This document shows positions 1-6,654 of a stretch of DNA of 8,062 nt, in pieces. The position numbers were made by a program, and so were the translations under genes. The notes beneath the pieces are model-generated. The model saw only the letters and a list, made by a program, of their open reading frames with translations. It searched no databases and was not told where the DNA came from. Source of the stretch: Hyphomicrobiales bacterium (GTDB taxonomy: Bacteria; Pseudomonadota; Alphaproteobacteria; Rhizobiales; Beijerinckiaceae); NCBI GenBank assembly GCA_028290085.1, contig JAQGKN010000563.1, positions 1-8,062 of the forward strand, given 5' to 3'. Positions within the stretch are counted from its first letter, which is position 1; the number at the start of each line of letters is the position of its first letter.

Positions 1-346
1 CGATCGTTTGCCCTTGCACCATCTCATCCGTGATTCCGGTGAGCGCGGTGATCTCCGCAGGGATGGAGATTCCCGGATCTTGATAGCTCTGGAACGGCTC
101 CCCGACCGCGAGTAGGTTCCCGTCCACCGAGTACAGGAACGGGACCATCGCAATCTCGATGATCTCGTCTTTGGCTGGGTCGAGGCCGGTCGTCTCCAGA
201 TCCAGGAAGATCCCGAGACGCTCGTTTGGGGCAGGGGCGTTAATCGGCGCTATACGGGGCTGGAAGCGCCGAAGAACCTTGTAGTCGCCAGACTGCTCCA
301 GTGCAGCTGCCAGTTCCTCGAGGTCGGTGTGAGTGAGTGTGGTCAT
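1..346 (-). CDS. DnaQ-like DEDD-family 3'-5' exonuclease, N-terminal part (runs off the left edge)
   Basis: Reading leftwards from the ATG at 346-344, an uninterrupted frame of 115 codons continues past the window edge. After a 45-residue polar, largely helical-looking N-terminal extension comes the Exo I motif FLDLETTGLD (residues 47-56), whose D49 and E51 are the first two metal-binding acidic residues of the DEDD superfamily. It is followed by EIIEIAMVPF, typical of the second beta strand, and then by IPAEITALTGITDEMV (about 95-110), the helix that follows in DnaQ, PolC and RNase T-type exonucleases. The Exo II and Exo III motifs lie beyond the edge and cannot be checked. Family members remove nucleotides from 3' ends with two divalent metals, either as polymerase proofreading subunits or as stand-alone nucleases. 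The long N-terminal extension argues against the housekeeping epsilon subunit, where Exo I lies close to the N terminus. No clear Shine-Dalgarno sequence precedes the ATG, so the start is the weakest part of the call. Confidence 0.85.
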   Translation of the reverse strand, partial: MTTLTHTDLEELAAALEQSGDYKVLRRFQPRIAPINAPAPNERLGIFLDLETTGLDPAKDEIIEIAMVPFLYSVDGNLLAVGEPFQSYQDPGISIPAEITALTGITDEMVQGQTI

Positions 347-384
347 GCTTATATTTACTCGCAGGGTAGCCCCCATTCGGCTTT

Positions 385-410
385 GGGCTTTGTAGCGTGT
401 TTACAAGCCC
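385..410. other. Stem-loop upstream of the exonuclease gene (nine paired bases, one bulge)
   Basis: GGGCTT at 385-390 pairs with AAGCCC at 405-410. After a single bulged T at 391 the helix continues as GTA (392-394) with TAC (402-404), leaving a seven-base loop. No T-run follows on either strand, so it is not a standard intrinsic terminator. It lies about 40 bases upstream of the exonuclease start and could be part of its leader. Confidence 0.5.
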
Positions 411-433
411 CTAGCGCGTCTGTGAATGGATAG

Positions 434-453
434 CCCGCTACTACGGTAGCGGG
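434..453. other. Perfect 8-bp stem-loop with a UNCG-type tetraloop
   Basis: CCCGCTAC (434-441) and GTAGCGGG (446-453) are exact reverse complements separated by TACG. Read on the plus strand, the apex is C(UACG)G, the classical extra-stable UNCG tetraloop with its preferred C-G closing pair. On the minus strand the loop would be CGUA, which is not special. No T-run follows on either side, so terminator function is not supported. The sequence fact is certain; a role in RNA is inferred. Confidence 0.6.
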
Positions 454-768
454 ATGGTGGGGAAAAGGGGCTTTTGGGCCTGCAGCGCCACGCGCGCGTA
501 TGTGTCCCTGAGCCAATACTGGTCGCTCACCCAGCCCCAGTGACTGCACTATCCCGGGATGCAGACAAATCTCTCATCCCCCAGTATGGAGGTCGTCCCC
601 GGCCTCTACATCAAGCCTCAGCCCAACAGCAGCAATCTGCAGGCTTCCTGTCGTGTAAAGCGACACACATTCCGCAGGAGCATGGGCACATTCGCTGGCT
701 TCAGCGAGTCCACTTCCGTTTAGACCCGGTCCCTCGGCTGCTGTACGCGACCGGACCATTGGCGTACC

Positions 769-1135
769 AAGGGCTGCGTTCGCCCGCATGTGCTCCGGGT
801 TCGCCGTCTTCGGCAGCGGCGCCAGGCTCAGTTGGAGGCAGTAACGGATGCAGAGCTGGGGAACCGTCCCGCAATCGCTGGAATGTCAAAGTCATTTAGT
901 ACCGCACGATGCGCAGCTGGCGAGTAGGCCTCCACAAGGATGCCATGCTGCTCGCAGTAGGCGATTATGTCGACTGGTGGCGCCCACGTGCGCCAAAACC
1001 TGACTGCCGGCCGGCTTGATGCTTGCGTAGTTCAGGTTGTTGTCCATGTCGGCGCGCTCAAGGTGGAGACAACCATCGACCGCGCCTCGCCCGCGGCATA
1101 CGCCTCCAGAGCGCGTCAGCCTCGAGGTTGCCCTC
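769..1135 (-). pseudogene. Aldo/keto reductase remnant, C-terminal half, frameshifted
   Basis: Three pieces of one family are read in different minus-strand frames. The first, about 1062-975, reads LERADMDNNLNYASIKPA, as in the strand that usually precedes PAVNQ in aldo/keto reductases. The second, about 974-862, contains DIIAYCEQHGILVEAYSP, the family's yC.e.gI.v.AYSPL block. The third, about 858-769, contains CIRYCLQ followed by PLPKTANPEHMRAN, matching the NADPH-phosphate-binding IPKs..peH/Ri..N signature. A further piece, FFEGNLEADALWRRM, near 1130-1085 may belong upstream. Moving from one piece to the next needs two frame changes, and the short GKTPA-like linker between the second and third pieces is missing. 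No single frame spans them and no N-terminal Tyr/Lys catalytic region is visible, so the gene is dead. The intact family reduces aldehydes and ketones with NADPH. Confidence 0.75.
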
Positions 1136-1407
1136 GAAGAAGTGTTGCCCTGGGCACCTGCGAGTTCGTCTATGCGCCGCTCGAATTTGAAACGGTGAAT
1201 AGCTTGCTTCGGAGCTTCTGACCAGCGGAGCTGATGCTGCGAAACGGCCGGAATTACCTCTCAAAAATTTCAAACAGCTTTGCTCCTGGACGCTGGAGCA
1301 GGGCGGATGTGGCGGCCGCGTGAAACTTTGACCTCGAACGCGGCGAACCAGGGACGAGCCAATCTGTTGGAGTGCTTGAAACGGGTGTGCTTGAATGAGG
1401 TGAGGGG

Positions 1408-2514
1408 ATGCGAATAGCTCAAGTCGCCCCGCTAGCTGAAGCTGTTCCCCCGAAGCTATACGGCGGCACGGAGCGGGTCGTTTCGTGGCTGACAGAGGCG
1501 CTTGTCGAAGCCGGGCATGACATCACCCTCTTCGCTGCGGGTGACTCCAGGACATCCGCCTTTCTCGAGGCAGAGATACCGTGTGGATTGCGCCTCGCAG
1601 GCGTCAACGATCATCTCGCAAGCCATCTCGTGATGCTTGAGCATGTGAGACGGCGCGCGGCGGAGTTCGACCTCATTCACTTTCACATCGATCTGATCCA
1701 GTTTCCTGTCTGCCGGGATATTCTCCAGAAGACGCTCACGACAGTGCACGGCCGCCTCGACTTGCCGGATTTCCATCCGATTTACCGGTGCTTTCCACAC
1801 GCGCCGCTCGTGTCCATCTCGGACGACCAGCGCCGTCATCTTCCGGTTCCCTGCAATTGGCGCAGGACCGTCCACCATGGCCTGCCTCTCGACGCGGTCG
1901 CTTTTTCCCCGGGGGGACAAAAGTATCTCGCGTTCCTGGGGCGGATTTCCCCGGAAAAGAGGCCGGATCGAGCGATCGAGATCGCGAAGAGGGCGGGTCT
2001 GCCACTAAAGATTGCTGCGAAGGTGGACAAGGTTGACAGGGAGTACTTTGCCGACGTCGTGGAGCCGATGCTCAACTGCGATTTGATCGAGTTCGTGGGC
2101 GAGATCAACGATAGCGAGAAATCAGCCTTCCTTGGAGGGGCAATGGCCCTCCTCTTTCCTATTGACTGGTTTGAGCCGTTTGGTCTCGTCATGATCGAGG
2201 CCATGGCTGCGGGGACCCCGGTGATCGCCTGGAATCACGGGTCGGTGCCTGAAGTCATCGAAGACGGAGTTACCGGGTCCATTGTCAGTTCCGTAGAAGA
2301 CGCGGTTCTGGCCATTGAGATGGTCACGCGTTTGTCCCGAGCTAGGATTCGCCAGCGGTTCGAAGAACGTTTCACTGCACGTCGCATGGCGAGCGCATAT
2401 CTGGAGACCTATCGTGACCTCGGCATAGCTGCGCCAGCCTACGAAAGTTCGCTTCAGGGCGTCGCGTCATTGCCCGGAGGGAGCTGGGGCGTCGGCGACC
2501 GTTCTGCGGGTTAG
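1408..2514 (+). CDS. GT4-family (group 1) glycosyltransferase
   Basis: This 368-residue protein has the two-domain GT-B layout of retaining, nucleotide-sugar-dependent glycosyltransferases and is probably cytosolic, since no signal peptide or membrane segment is seen. The N-terminal domain starts with MRIAQVAPLA and the glycine-rich YGGTERVV (18-25), and has HFH at 91-93 and HGRLDLPD at 114-121. The C-terminal donor-binding domain starts near residue 172 with FLGRISPEKRPDRAIEIA (176-193), whose Arg and Lys contact the donor phosphates. It ends with the EX7E motif EPFGLVMIE (E256, E264), followed by MAAGTPVIAW and GSVPEVIEDGVTG. Length and motif order are normal for the family. The ATG at 1408 is chosen because GAGG (1397-1400) lies seven bases upstream and the first strand begins immediately. 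It is the first gene of an operon with a debranching-type hydrolase and an MFS permease. Donor and acceptor cannot be read from sequence; an alpha-glucosyl or similar alpha-linked product is inferred from the neighbour. Confidence 0.93.
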   Translation: MRIAQVAPLAEAVPPKLYGGTERVVSWLTEALVEAGHDITLFAAGDSRTSAFLEAEIPCGLRLAGVNDHLASHLVMLEHVRRRAAEFDLIHFHIDLIQFPVCRDILQKTLTTVHGRLDLPDFHPIYRCFPHAPLVSISDDQRRHLPVPCNWRRTVHHGLPLDAVAFSPGGQKYLAFLGRISPEKRPDRAIEIAKRAGLPLKIAAKVDKVDREYFADVVEPMLNCDLIEFVGEINDSEKSAFLGGAMALLFPIDWFEPFGLVMIEAMAAGTPVIAWNHGSVPEVIEDGVTGSIVSSVEDAVLAIEMVTRLSRARIRQRFEERFTARRMASAYLETYRDLGIAAPAYESSLQGVASLPGGSWGVGDRSAG

Positions 2515-2525
2515 GGACTTAACAA

Positions 2526-4715
2526 ATGAAAGAGTCTTCTCTGATTGACCGAGATGCGGGCGAGTCTAAGCCTATTGCCGAGTTCTATGTCGAGACGCCT
2601 GTATCGCTTGTGGAGCGTGTGCTGCATTCTCTAAAAGAGGGCGATTGTTTTGCCGTGCTCGATAGTAATGGCGATATGGGAGCCATTCCCAATACGCCCG
2701 AGGGTCTTTTTTTCAGAGACACGCGCTATTTGTCGCGGTTTGAGCTTCGCTTCAATGGGCTGAGGCTAATGCTGCTCGGGTCGGTGCTTCAGGACGACAA
2801 TGCGGCGCTTTCGGTAGACGCCACGAATCCCGATGTGCACCCGCACGAGGAAAATGGGATTCCGCGTGACACGATTGCGATCAGCCGCACCAAATTCCTG
2901 TGGGACGATGTCTGCTTCGAGCGTATCGGCCTCAAGAATTTCGATTCCAGACCGCGGTCTTTTTCGCTCGATCTGATTTACGACGCCGATTTCCGAGATC
3001 TGTTTGAAGTGCGAGGTCTCGACCGTGTGCGTCGCGGGCGTGTCTCTTCACGGCTAGTCGGCGACGATGGGATCGAATTCGCATATCTTGGCCTCGACGA
3101 AGCCAGTCGCACGACAACTATCGTGTTTTCTGCAAAGCCGGCGCGGCTCACGACCGGCTCCGCATCTTTCCAGTTCAATATGCCCTCCTTGGGCGCGGGT
3201 TCGTTGCTGGTCCGCACAATTTGCGAAGAACAGAGGCGCGAAACCACGTCGAGCTTCGTCAGCGCCCTGCGCGACAAACGACGCCTCCTGAACTTCGGGA
3301 CCCGCGACATGGCGCGCATCGAATGCGCCGATGGGCTTTTCGATGAAATCGTTAGGCGCTCCGCGTCAGACCTAAGCATGCTCTCGACGGATACGGGCTT
3401 CGGGCGCTACCCCTATGCGGGCATTCCCTGGTACAGCACCGCCTTCGGTCGTGATGGAATCATCACCGCGATGCAGATGCTCTGTTTCGATCCGGGGATG
3501 GCTGCGGGGGTGCTACGCTATCTCTCAGCAACGCAAGCCACCGACTTCGATCCGAAAGCCGATGCGGAACCTGGCAAAATTCTCCACGAACGCCGTCGCG
3601 GTGAAATGGCGCGGACGGGCGAGGTGCCGTTCGAGTGCTATTACGGGACGGTAGATGCGACGCCGCTCTTTATCATGCTCGCGGGCATGTATTTCGAGCG
3701 AACGGGCGATCTCGATCTCTTGAAAGAGATCTGGCCGTCTGTACAGAAGGCGCTCGTCTGGTGCGACGAGTTGGGCGATCGCGATGGCGATGGTTTCATA
3801 GAATATTTCCGCGCCACCGAGCATGGCCTTCAGAACCAGGGCTGGAAAGATAGCCACGAAACCATATTCCACGCCGACGGGTCGTCAGCATCGCGACCGA
3901 ACGCGCTATGTGAAGTGCAGGCCTACTTGTTCGGAGCCCGTCTACATGCAGCGACGTTGGCTGTAGCCATGGGTGATGCGGCCCATGCGGATAGGCTGCG
4001 CACGCAAGCGGCGGCTCTTCGTGACCAGTTCGAAGCGGCATTCTGGTGTGATGACATTGGAGCCTATGCGCTGGCGCTCGATGGCGCCAAAAAACCCTGT
4101 CGGGTGCGCGCCAGCAACGCGGGACATGCGCTGTTCACCGGGATCGCATCTTGCGATCATGCGGCGCGGACCGTCGAGACTCTCATGTCGCCCGACAGTT
4201 TTTCGGGTTGGGGCGTTCGCACGTTGGCGCGTGGCGAGGCGCGATTTAATCCGATGTCGTACCACAACGGCTCGATCTGGCCGCATGACAACGCGCTTAT
4301 TGCGACGGGCTTCGGTCGCTACGGGTTCAAGCTCGAGGCGAGGCGCATTGCCGAAGCGGTTTTCGACGCAGCCGCGTACCAGGATCACCGTCGCTTGCCT
4401 GAACTCTATTGCGGATTCTTGCGCAGGAGGCGCCGCGGTCCGGTTCGCTACCCGGTCGCCTGTTCGCCGCAGGCTTGGGCCGCGGCAGCGCCCTTTGGAC
4501 TCATTGCTGCTTGCCTCGGAATGCGCATCTCCTCCTCGCGCGACGAGGTACGCTTGGACAATCCGCTCTTGCCTGCCCGGGGCCACGAGTTGATCGTTCG
4601 CCGCTTGCACGTCGGCGACTCTGTTCTGGACCTGAAGGTTTACACTCAGGACGGGGACGTCGCCGTAAATGTGCTTCGTCGCGACGGGGATGCGTCTGTC
4701 ATCGTGTCGAAGTGA
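2526..4715 (+). CDS. Amylo-alpha-1,6-glucosidase / glycogen debranching-type hydrolase
   Basis: This 729-residue protein has two domains. The N-terminal beta-rich domain (about 25-260) carries the hallmark FAVLDSNGDMGA and GLFFRDTRYLSRFELRFNG (42-78) of the GDE_N_bis domain. From about 270 to 670 follows an (alpha/alpha)6-barrel glycosidase domain with YAGIPWYSTAFGRDGI (297-312), PFECYYGTVDATPLFI (368-383), NQGWKDS (437-443), EVQAYLFG (463-470), FNPMSYHNGSIWPHDNALIA (574-593) and ELYCGF (626-631). The acidic residues in FGRDG, GWKDS and the later HNGSIWPHDN/ELYCG blocks are the likely catalytic or substrate-contacting ones. Relatives cleave alpha-1,6-glucosidic branches or related alpha-linked oligosaccharides; exact specificity is uncertain. 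No signal peptide is present, so it acts in the cytosol. The ATG at 2526 follows the upstream stop by 11 bases, with a weak AGGGA (2513-2517) overlapping that stop. A run of five arginines (633-637) sits between two conserved blocks. The stop codon overlaps the next gene's start, indicating translational coupling. Confidence 0.92.
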   Translation: MKESSLIDRDAGESKPIAEFYVETPVSLVERVLHSLKEGDCFAVLDSNGDMGAIPNTPEGLFFRDTRYLSRFELRFNGLRLMLLGSVLQDDNAALSVDATNPDVHPHEENGIPRDTIAISRTKFLWDDVCFERIGLKNFDSRPRSFSLDLIYDADFRDLFEVRGLDRVRRGRVSSRLVGDDGIEFAYLGLDEASRTTTIVFSAKPARLTTGSASFQFNMPSLGAGSLLVRTICEEQRRETTSSFVSALRDKRRLLNFGTRDMARIECADGLFDEIVRRSASDLSMLSTDTGFGRYPYAGIPWYSTAFGRDGIITAMQMLCFDPGMAAGVLRYLSATQATDFDPKADAEPGKILHERRRGEMARTGEVPFECYYGTVDATPLFIMLAGMYFERTGDLDLLKEIWPSVQKALVWCDELGDRDGDGFIEYFRATEHGLQNQGWKDSHETIFHADGSSASRPNALCEVQAYLFGARLHAATLAVAMGDAAHADRLRTQAAALRDQFEAAFWCDDIGAYALALDGAKKPCRVRASNAGHALFTGIASCDHAARTVETLMSPDSFSGWGVRTLARGEARFNPMSYHNGSIWPHDNALIATGFGRYGFKLEARRIAEAVFDAAAYQDHRRLPELYCGFLRRRRRGPVRYPVACSPQAWAAAAPFGLIAACLGMRISSSRDEVRLDNPLLPARGHELIVRRLHVGDSVLDLKVYTQDGDVAVNVLRRDGDASVIVSK

Positions 4716-5887
4716 CTCCGCTGAGGCCGATTCGAAAAGACCAGACAGCTTACGCCAGGACCCGCCTGTTTGTAATTTTCGCGCTTATATACGGGGCATT
4801 CGGCGTCCAGTCGCCGTTCTTCTCGGTCTTTCTGCAGGACCGCGGCTTTCAGGTGTGGACGATAGGCCTTTTGTTGGCTGGATCCACTGTGATCAAGCTC
4901 ATCTCTGCGCCGGCTGTCGGCCGCATCGCTGATCATTATTCGGCACTTTCTCCTGTACTCACGATGTCACTCCTCGGATGCGGGCTGGCCTCAATCGGTC
5001 TTGTGTCAGCAGGGCATCCCGCACAAATGCTCACTGCGATCGCCGCGCTGGCGGTATGTCTCGGTCCCGTCCCGCCATTGGCTGACGCGATCGCGCTGAA
5101 TACGATCGGGAAAACGGCTTATGCGCCTGTTCGTGGCGCCGGAGCCGCTGCTTTCATCATTGGTCTGACCGTGTCTGGCCGGGTCGTTGAGCAGGCTGGC
5201 ATAGCATCCGTGTTCGTGATCAATGCTATCCTCATGGTGGCGTGCGCGTCGATCGCGTGGAAACAAATTGAGCGACGCGAGCCCGCGTTGGATCCGATCA
5301 TGCGGTCTGGCCATTCGGAAGCCGTCCGCTATCTGCTGTCGATTCCGACTTTTCGGAGGGTCGTCGTCATCTCCGCCCTCGTTCTCGGCAGCCACGCGCT
5401 CCATGACGGTTTCACCGTCATCCGATGGACGGCGGCCGGAATGTCGCCAAGCACGGCTGGACTGTTGTGGTCGGTCGCGGTCGGCTCCGAGGTGGTCGTC
5501 TTTTTCTTCCTCGGCGAGCCGCTCCTCAGGGTGCTTGGTTCCCGTGGCGCTTGCATATTGGCCGCATCAGTGGCGGCCCTGCGATGGAGCATCATGGCTG
5601 TAACGGCTTCGACGCCGGTGATGGTGCTCGTACAGCCCCTGCATGGTTTAACATTTGCGTTGCTTCATCTCGCCTGTATGCGGCTGATAACAGAGACGGC
5701 GCCGGCGCGTTTCGCGGCGACCGCGCAGGGTGCATATGGTACACTCGGGCCGGGCCTCGCTTCCGTCATTCTGACCAGCGCCTCCGGCTATCTCTATGCT
5801 CGTTTGGGGGCGCAGGCGTTCTGGGCTATGGCCATCCTGGCTATTGCGGGCATTGTGCCGGCGTGCCGCCTGCAAAGATCTGATTAG
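4712..5887 (+). CDS. MFS transporter, HcaT / MFS_1-like type
   Basis: This 391-residue inner-membrane protein has about twelve hydrophobic segments (near 17-38, 48-70, 80-100, 105-127, 139-160, 163-184, 214-236, 246-268, 275-297, 300-322, 335-360 and 364-385), with a longer central loop at 185-213. The pattern YGAFGVQSPFFSVFLQDRGF in TM1, the PLADAIAL stretch near 122-129, ALRWSIMA (289-296) and QPLHGLTFALLHLACMRLI (308-326) resemble the phenylpropionate/nucleoside/LacY-like proton symporters grouped as PPP or MFS_1_like. The frame is open further upstream, but the GTG at 4712 is chosen: it overlaps the hydrolase stop as GTGA, places a short charged N terminus before TM1, and gives the normal family length. 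No strong Shine-Dalgarno precedes it, consistent with re-initiation after the upstream gene. Given its neighbours it may move a sugar or glycoside, although characterised relatives carry aromatic acids or disaccharides. Direction and substrate are unknown. Confidence 0.88.
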   Translation: MTPLRPIRKDQTAYARTRLFVIFALIYGAFGVQSPFFSVFLQDRGFQVWTIGLLLAGSTVIKLISAPAVGRIADHYSALSPVLTMSLLGCGLASIGLVSAGHPAQMLTAIAALAVCLGPVPPLADAIALNTIGKTAYAPVRGAGAAAFIIGLTVSGRVVEQAGIASVFVINAILMVACASIAWKQIERREPALDPIMRSGHSEAVRYLLSIPTFRRVVVISALVLGSHALHDGFTVIRWTAAGMSPSTAGLLWSVAVGSEVVVFFFLGEPLLRVLGSRGACILAASVAALRWSIMAVTASTPVMVLVQPLHGLTFALLHLACMRLITETAPARFAATAQGAYGTLGPGLASVILTSASGYLYARLGAQAFWAMAILAIAGIVPACRLQRSD

Positions 5888-5896
5888 TTCCTAATC
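5882..5896 (+). other. Small inverted repeat spanning the operon stop codon
   Basis: GATTAG (5882-5887) and CTAATC (5891-5896) are exact reverse complements with a TTC loop; the TAG stop of the transporter gene is in the left arm. The stem is short and AT-rich, and no T-run follows, so it is at best a weak 3'-end structure rather than an intrinsic terminator. Confidence 0.35.
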
Positions 5897-6381
5897 GTGC
5901 GGTGTGGCAGCGGGCCGGCGACTCCCAATCCAATTTCGAGGTCAATCCGAGATGAGTGCAGTCTTGAGGGGGAAGGTGGATTGGTGGCTTGCGCCATTTC
6001 CAGCGAGCACCGCTTGTGCATCTGTGAATGTCGATAATTGAGCGGCAATCGTTAGTGGGTCCGCTTCGCGCCAAAAGCGACTTACCGCTAGGCGCCAGTC
6101 GGCCCTGCAGGCCGCGCGCGGGCCCGCATCCCCCGAAATGCGGCGGATGCACAAACGGAAAGCCAGGCCGAGAGCCGGCGCGACCGGGGCCAAGATCGCC
6201 TTGCCGAAGCAATGTTCAGGCGGGAAGCCGAACACCGCCGCGCGGCCCTATTGCTGACACGCCCGCAGCCTCCCTGGCTTCCGTTCTTCAGTCGCACGCC
6301 TTAACGTGCCGCCAACCCAGGCCGCGTGGATGGTGATCCAGACGCTCCGGTTCGGGAATGAAACAACACCAGGAGGAAACC
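5888..6381. other. Intergenic region without a recognisable gene
   Basis: Nothing in these roughly 490 bases could be assigned to a family. On the plus strand a GC-rich frame without a good start runs from about 6093 to the TAA at 6302-6304. Its middle part is charged and helix-like (QDRLAEAMFRREAEHRRAAL), reminiscent of a protein C terminus, and may be the decayed end of a gene. A 97-codon minus-strand frame (6235-5942) has no identifiable motif. The operon upstream has no clear intrinsic terminator here. The promoter for the truncated gene at 6382 should lie in the last 100 bases, but no confident -35/-10 or sigma-54 consensus was found. Confidence 0.5.
6371..6376 (+). promoter_or_regulatory. 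Strong ribosome binding site for the 6382 ORF
   Basis: AGGAGG is a full Shine-Dalgarno match and ends five bases before the ATG at 6382. It fixes that ATG as the start rather than the in-frame ATG at 6358, which lies upstream of the motif. Such a well-kept start signal implies a functional gene began here before truncation. Confidence 0.75.
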
Positions 6382-6579
6382 ATGATCTCCTGTCTTCGCG
6401 CGGTCGTCGCAATGGCCGGTCTGGTCGTGTCCGTCGCCGCTATTGCGCAGGAGCGGGTCAACGTCGGGCTGGTTGGCAACATCAGAGTCGCGCAACAAAG
6501 GGTGCTAGCTGGTGCCGATCATTGTGAGCTGGACCCCCGGGTGGATTTCTCGACCCGCCTCACAGTCTCCGACAAATGA
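6382..6579 (+). pseudogene. Truncated periplasmic substrate-binding protein (signal peptide plus first strand only)
   Basis: The 65-codon frame begins with a classical Sec signal peptide: a hydrophobic core at residues 7-20, and a probable cleavage site after AIA at residues 20-22, giving QERV. It continues with RVNVGLVGNI (25-34). That start closely resembles mature N termini of SsuA/NMT1-like ABC substrate-binding proteins, where ..VnVGlvg...D.pFfiA..kGyF usually follows. Here the similarity stops after I34 (base 6483); the remaining 31 residues are polar, with no resemblance to the family, and end at TGA. A normal protein of this kind has over 300 residues, so this is most likely the stub left by a deletion or rearrangement, with the downstream DNA coming from elsewhere. 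No permease or ATPase partner is in the window. It could still be expressed as a 65-residue secreted peptide, because the start signals are intact. Confidence 0.5.
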
Positions 6580-6654
6580 TCGAAGCAAAATTCGGAGTTT
6601 TTCAACACGATCCGCCAGAACCGGACATCTTGTTCCTCCGACTCATTTGCACTG
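6484..6654. other. Unassigned sequence after the truncation, possible remnant of a repeated or mobile element
   Basis: This stretch separates the broken substrate-binding gene from the convergent symporter gene. It is more AT-rich in its centre (about 6580-6615, including GAGTTTTTCAACACGATC) than the flanking genes and encodes nothing recognisable in six frames. Its position, directly after the break in the 6382 gene, makes a transposon or insertion-sequence scar plausible. No terminal inverted repeats or target duplication could be identified by eye. No good terminator for either converging gene is visible. Confidence 0.25.

Larger units (their letters stand above)
347..1407. other. Gene-poor region with stem-loops and a decayed reductase gene
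   Basis: No intact gene could be supported in this stretch of about 1 kb between the exonuclease and the glycosyltransferase operon. Open frames in it are short and have no recognisable motifs, apart from the frameshifted aldo/keto reductase remnant listed separately. A 64-codon minus-strand frame (549-355) ends eight bases before the exonuclease start and could in principle be a small upstream gene, but it has no recognisable domain or clear ribosome binding site. A weak inverted repeat TGCTCC/GGAGCA (1281-1300) and a 9-base direct repeat GTGCTTGAA (1372-1380 and 1387-1395) lie just upstream of the operon. No convincing promoter consensus was seen. Confidence 0.6.

Noticed and set aside
355..549. 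64-codon minus-strand frame ending eight bases before the exonuclease start
   Set aside because: No family resemblance, no clear ribosome binding site, and it overlaps both stem-loops; kept only as a remark in the region entry.
474..899. 141-codon plus-strand open frame
   Set aside because: Low-complexity, proline/arginine/serine-rich translation typical of GC-rich non-coding DNA, and it runs antisense to the aldo/keto reductase remnant, which has real family motifs.
1281..1300. TGCTCC/GGAGCA stem-loop as a terminator
   Set aside because: Only six base pairs with an eight-base loop and no following T-run; no gene ends before it.
3942..4610. 222-codon minus-strand and 206-codon plus-strand long frames inside the hydrolase gene
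   Set aside because: Shadow frames of a strongly conserved coding sequence; their translations are arginine-rich and show no domain.
4409..4711. Upstream extension of the transporter frame to the ATG at 4409
   Set aside because: The extra 101 residues overlap the conserved C-terminal part of the hydrolase, lack transporter features, and would put a non-membrane stretch before TM1.
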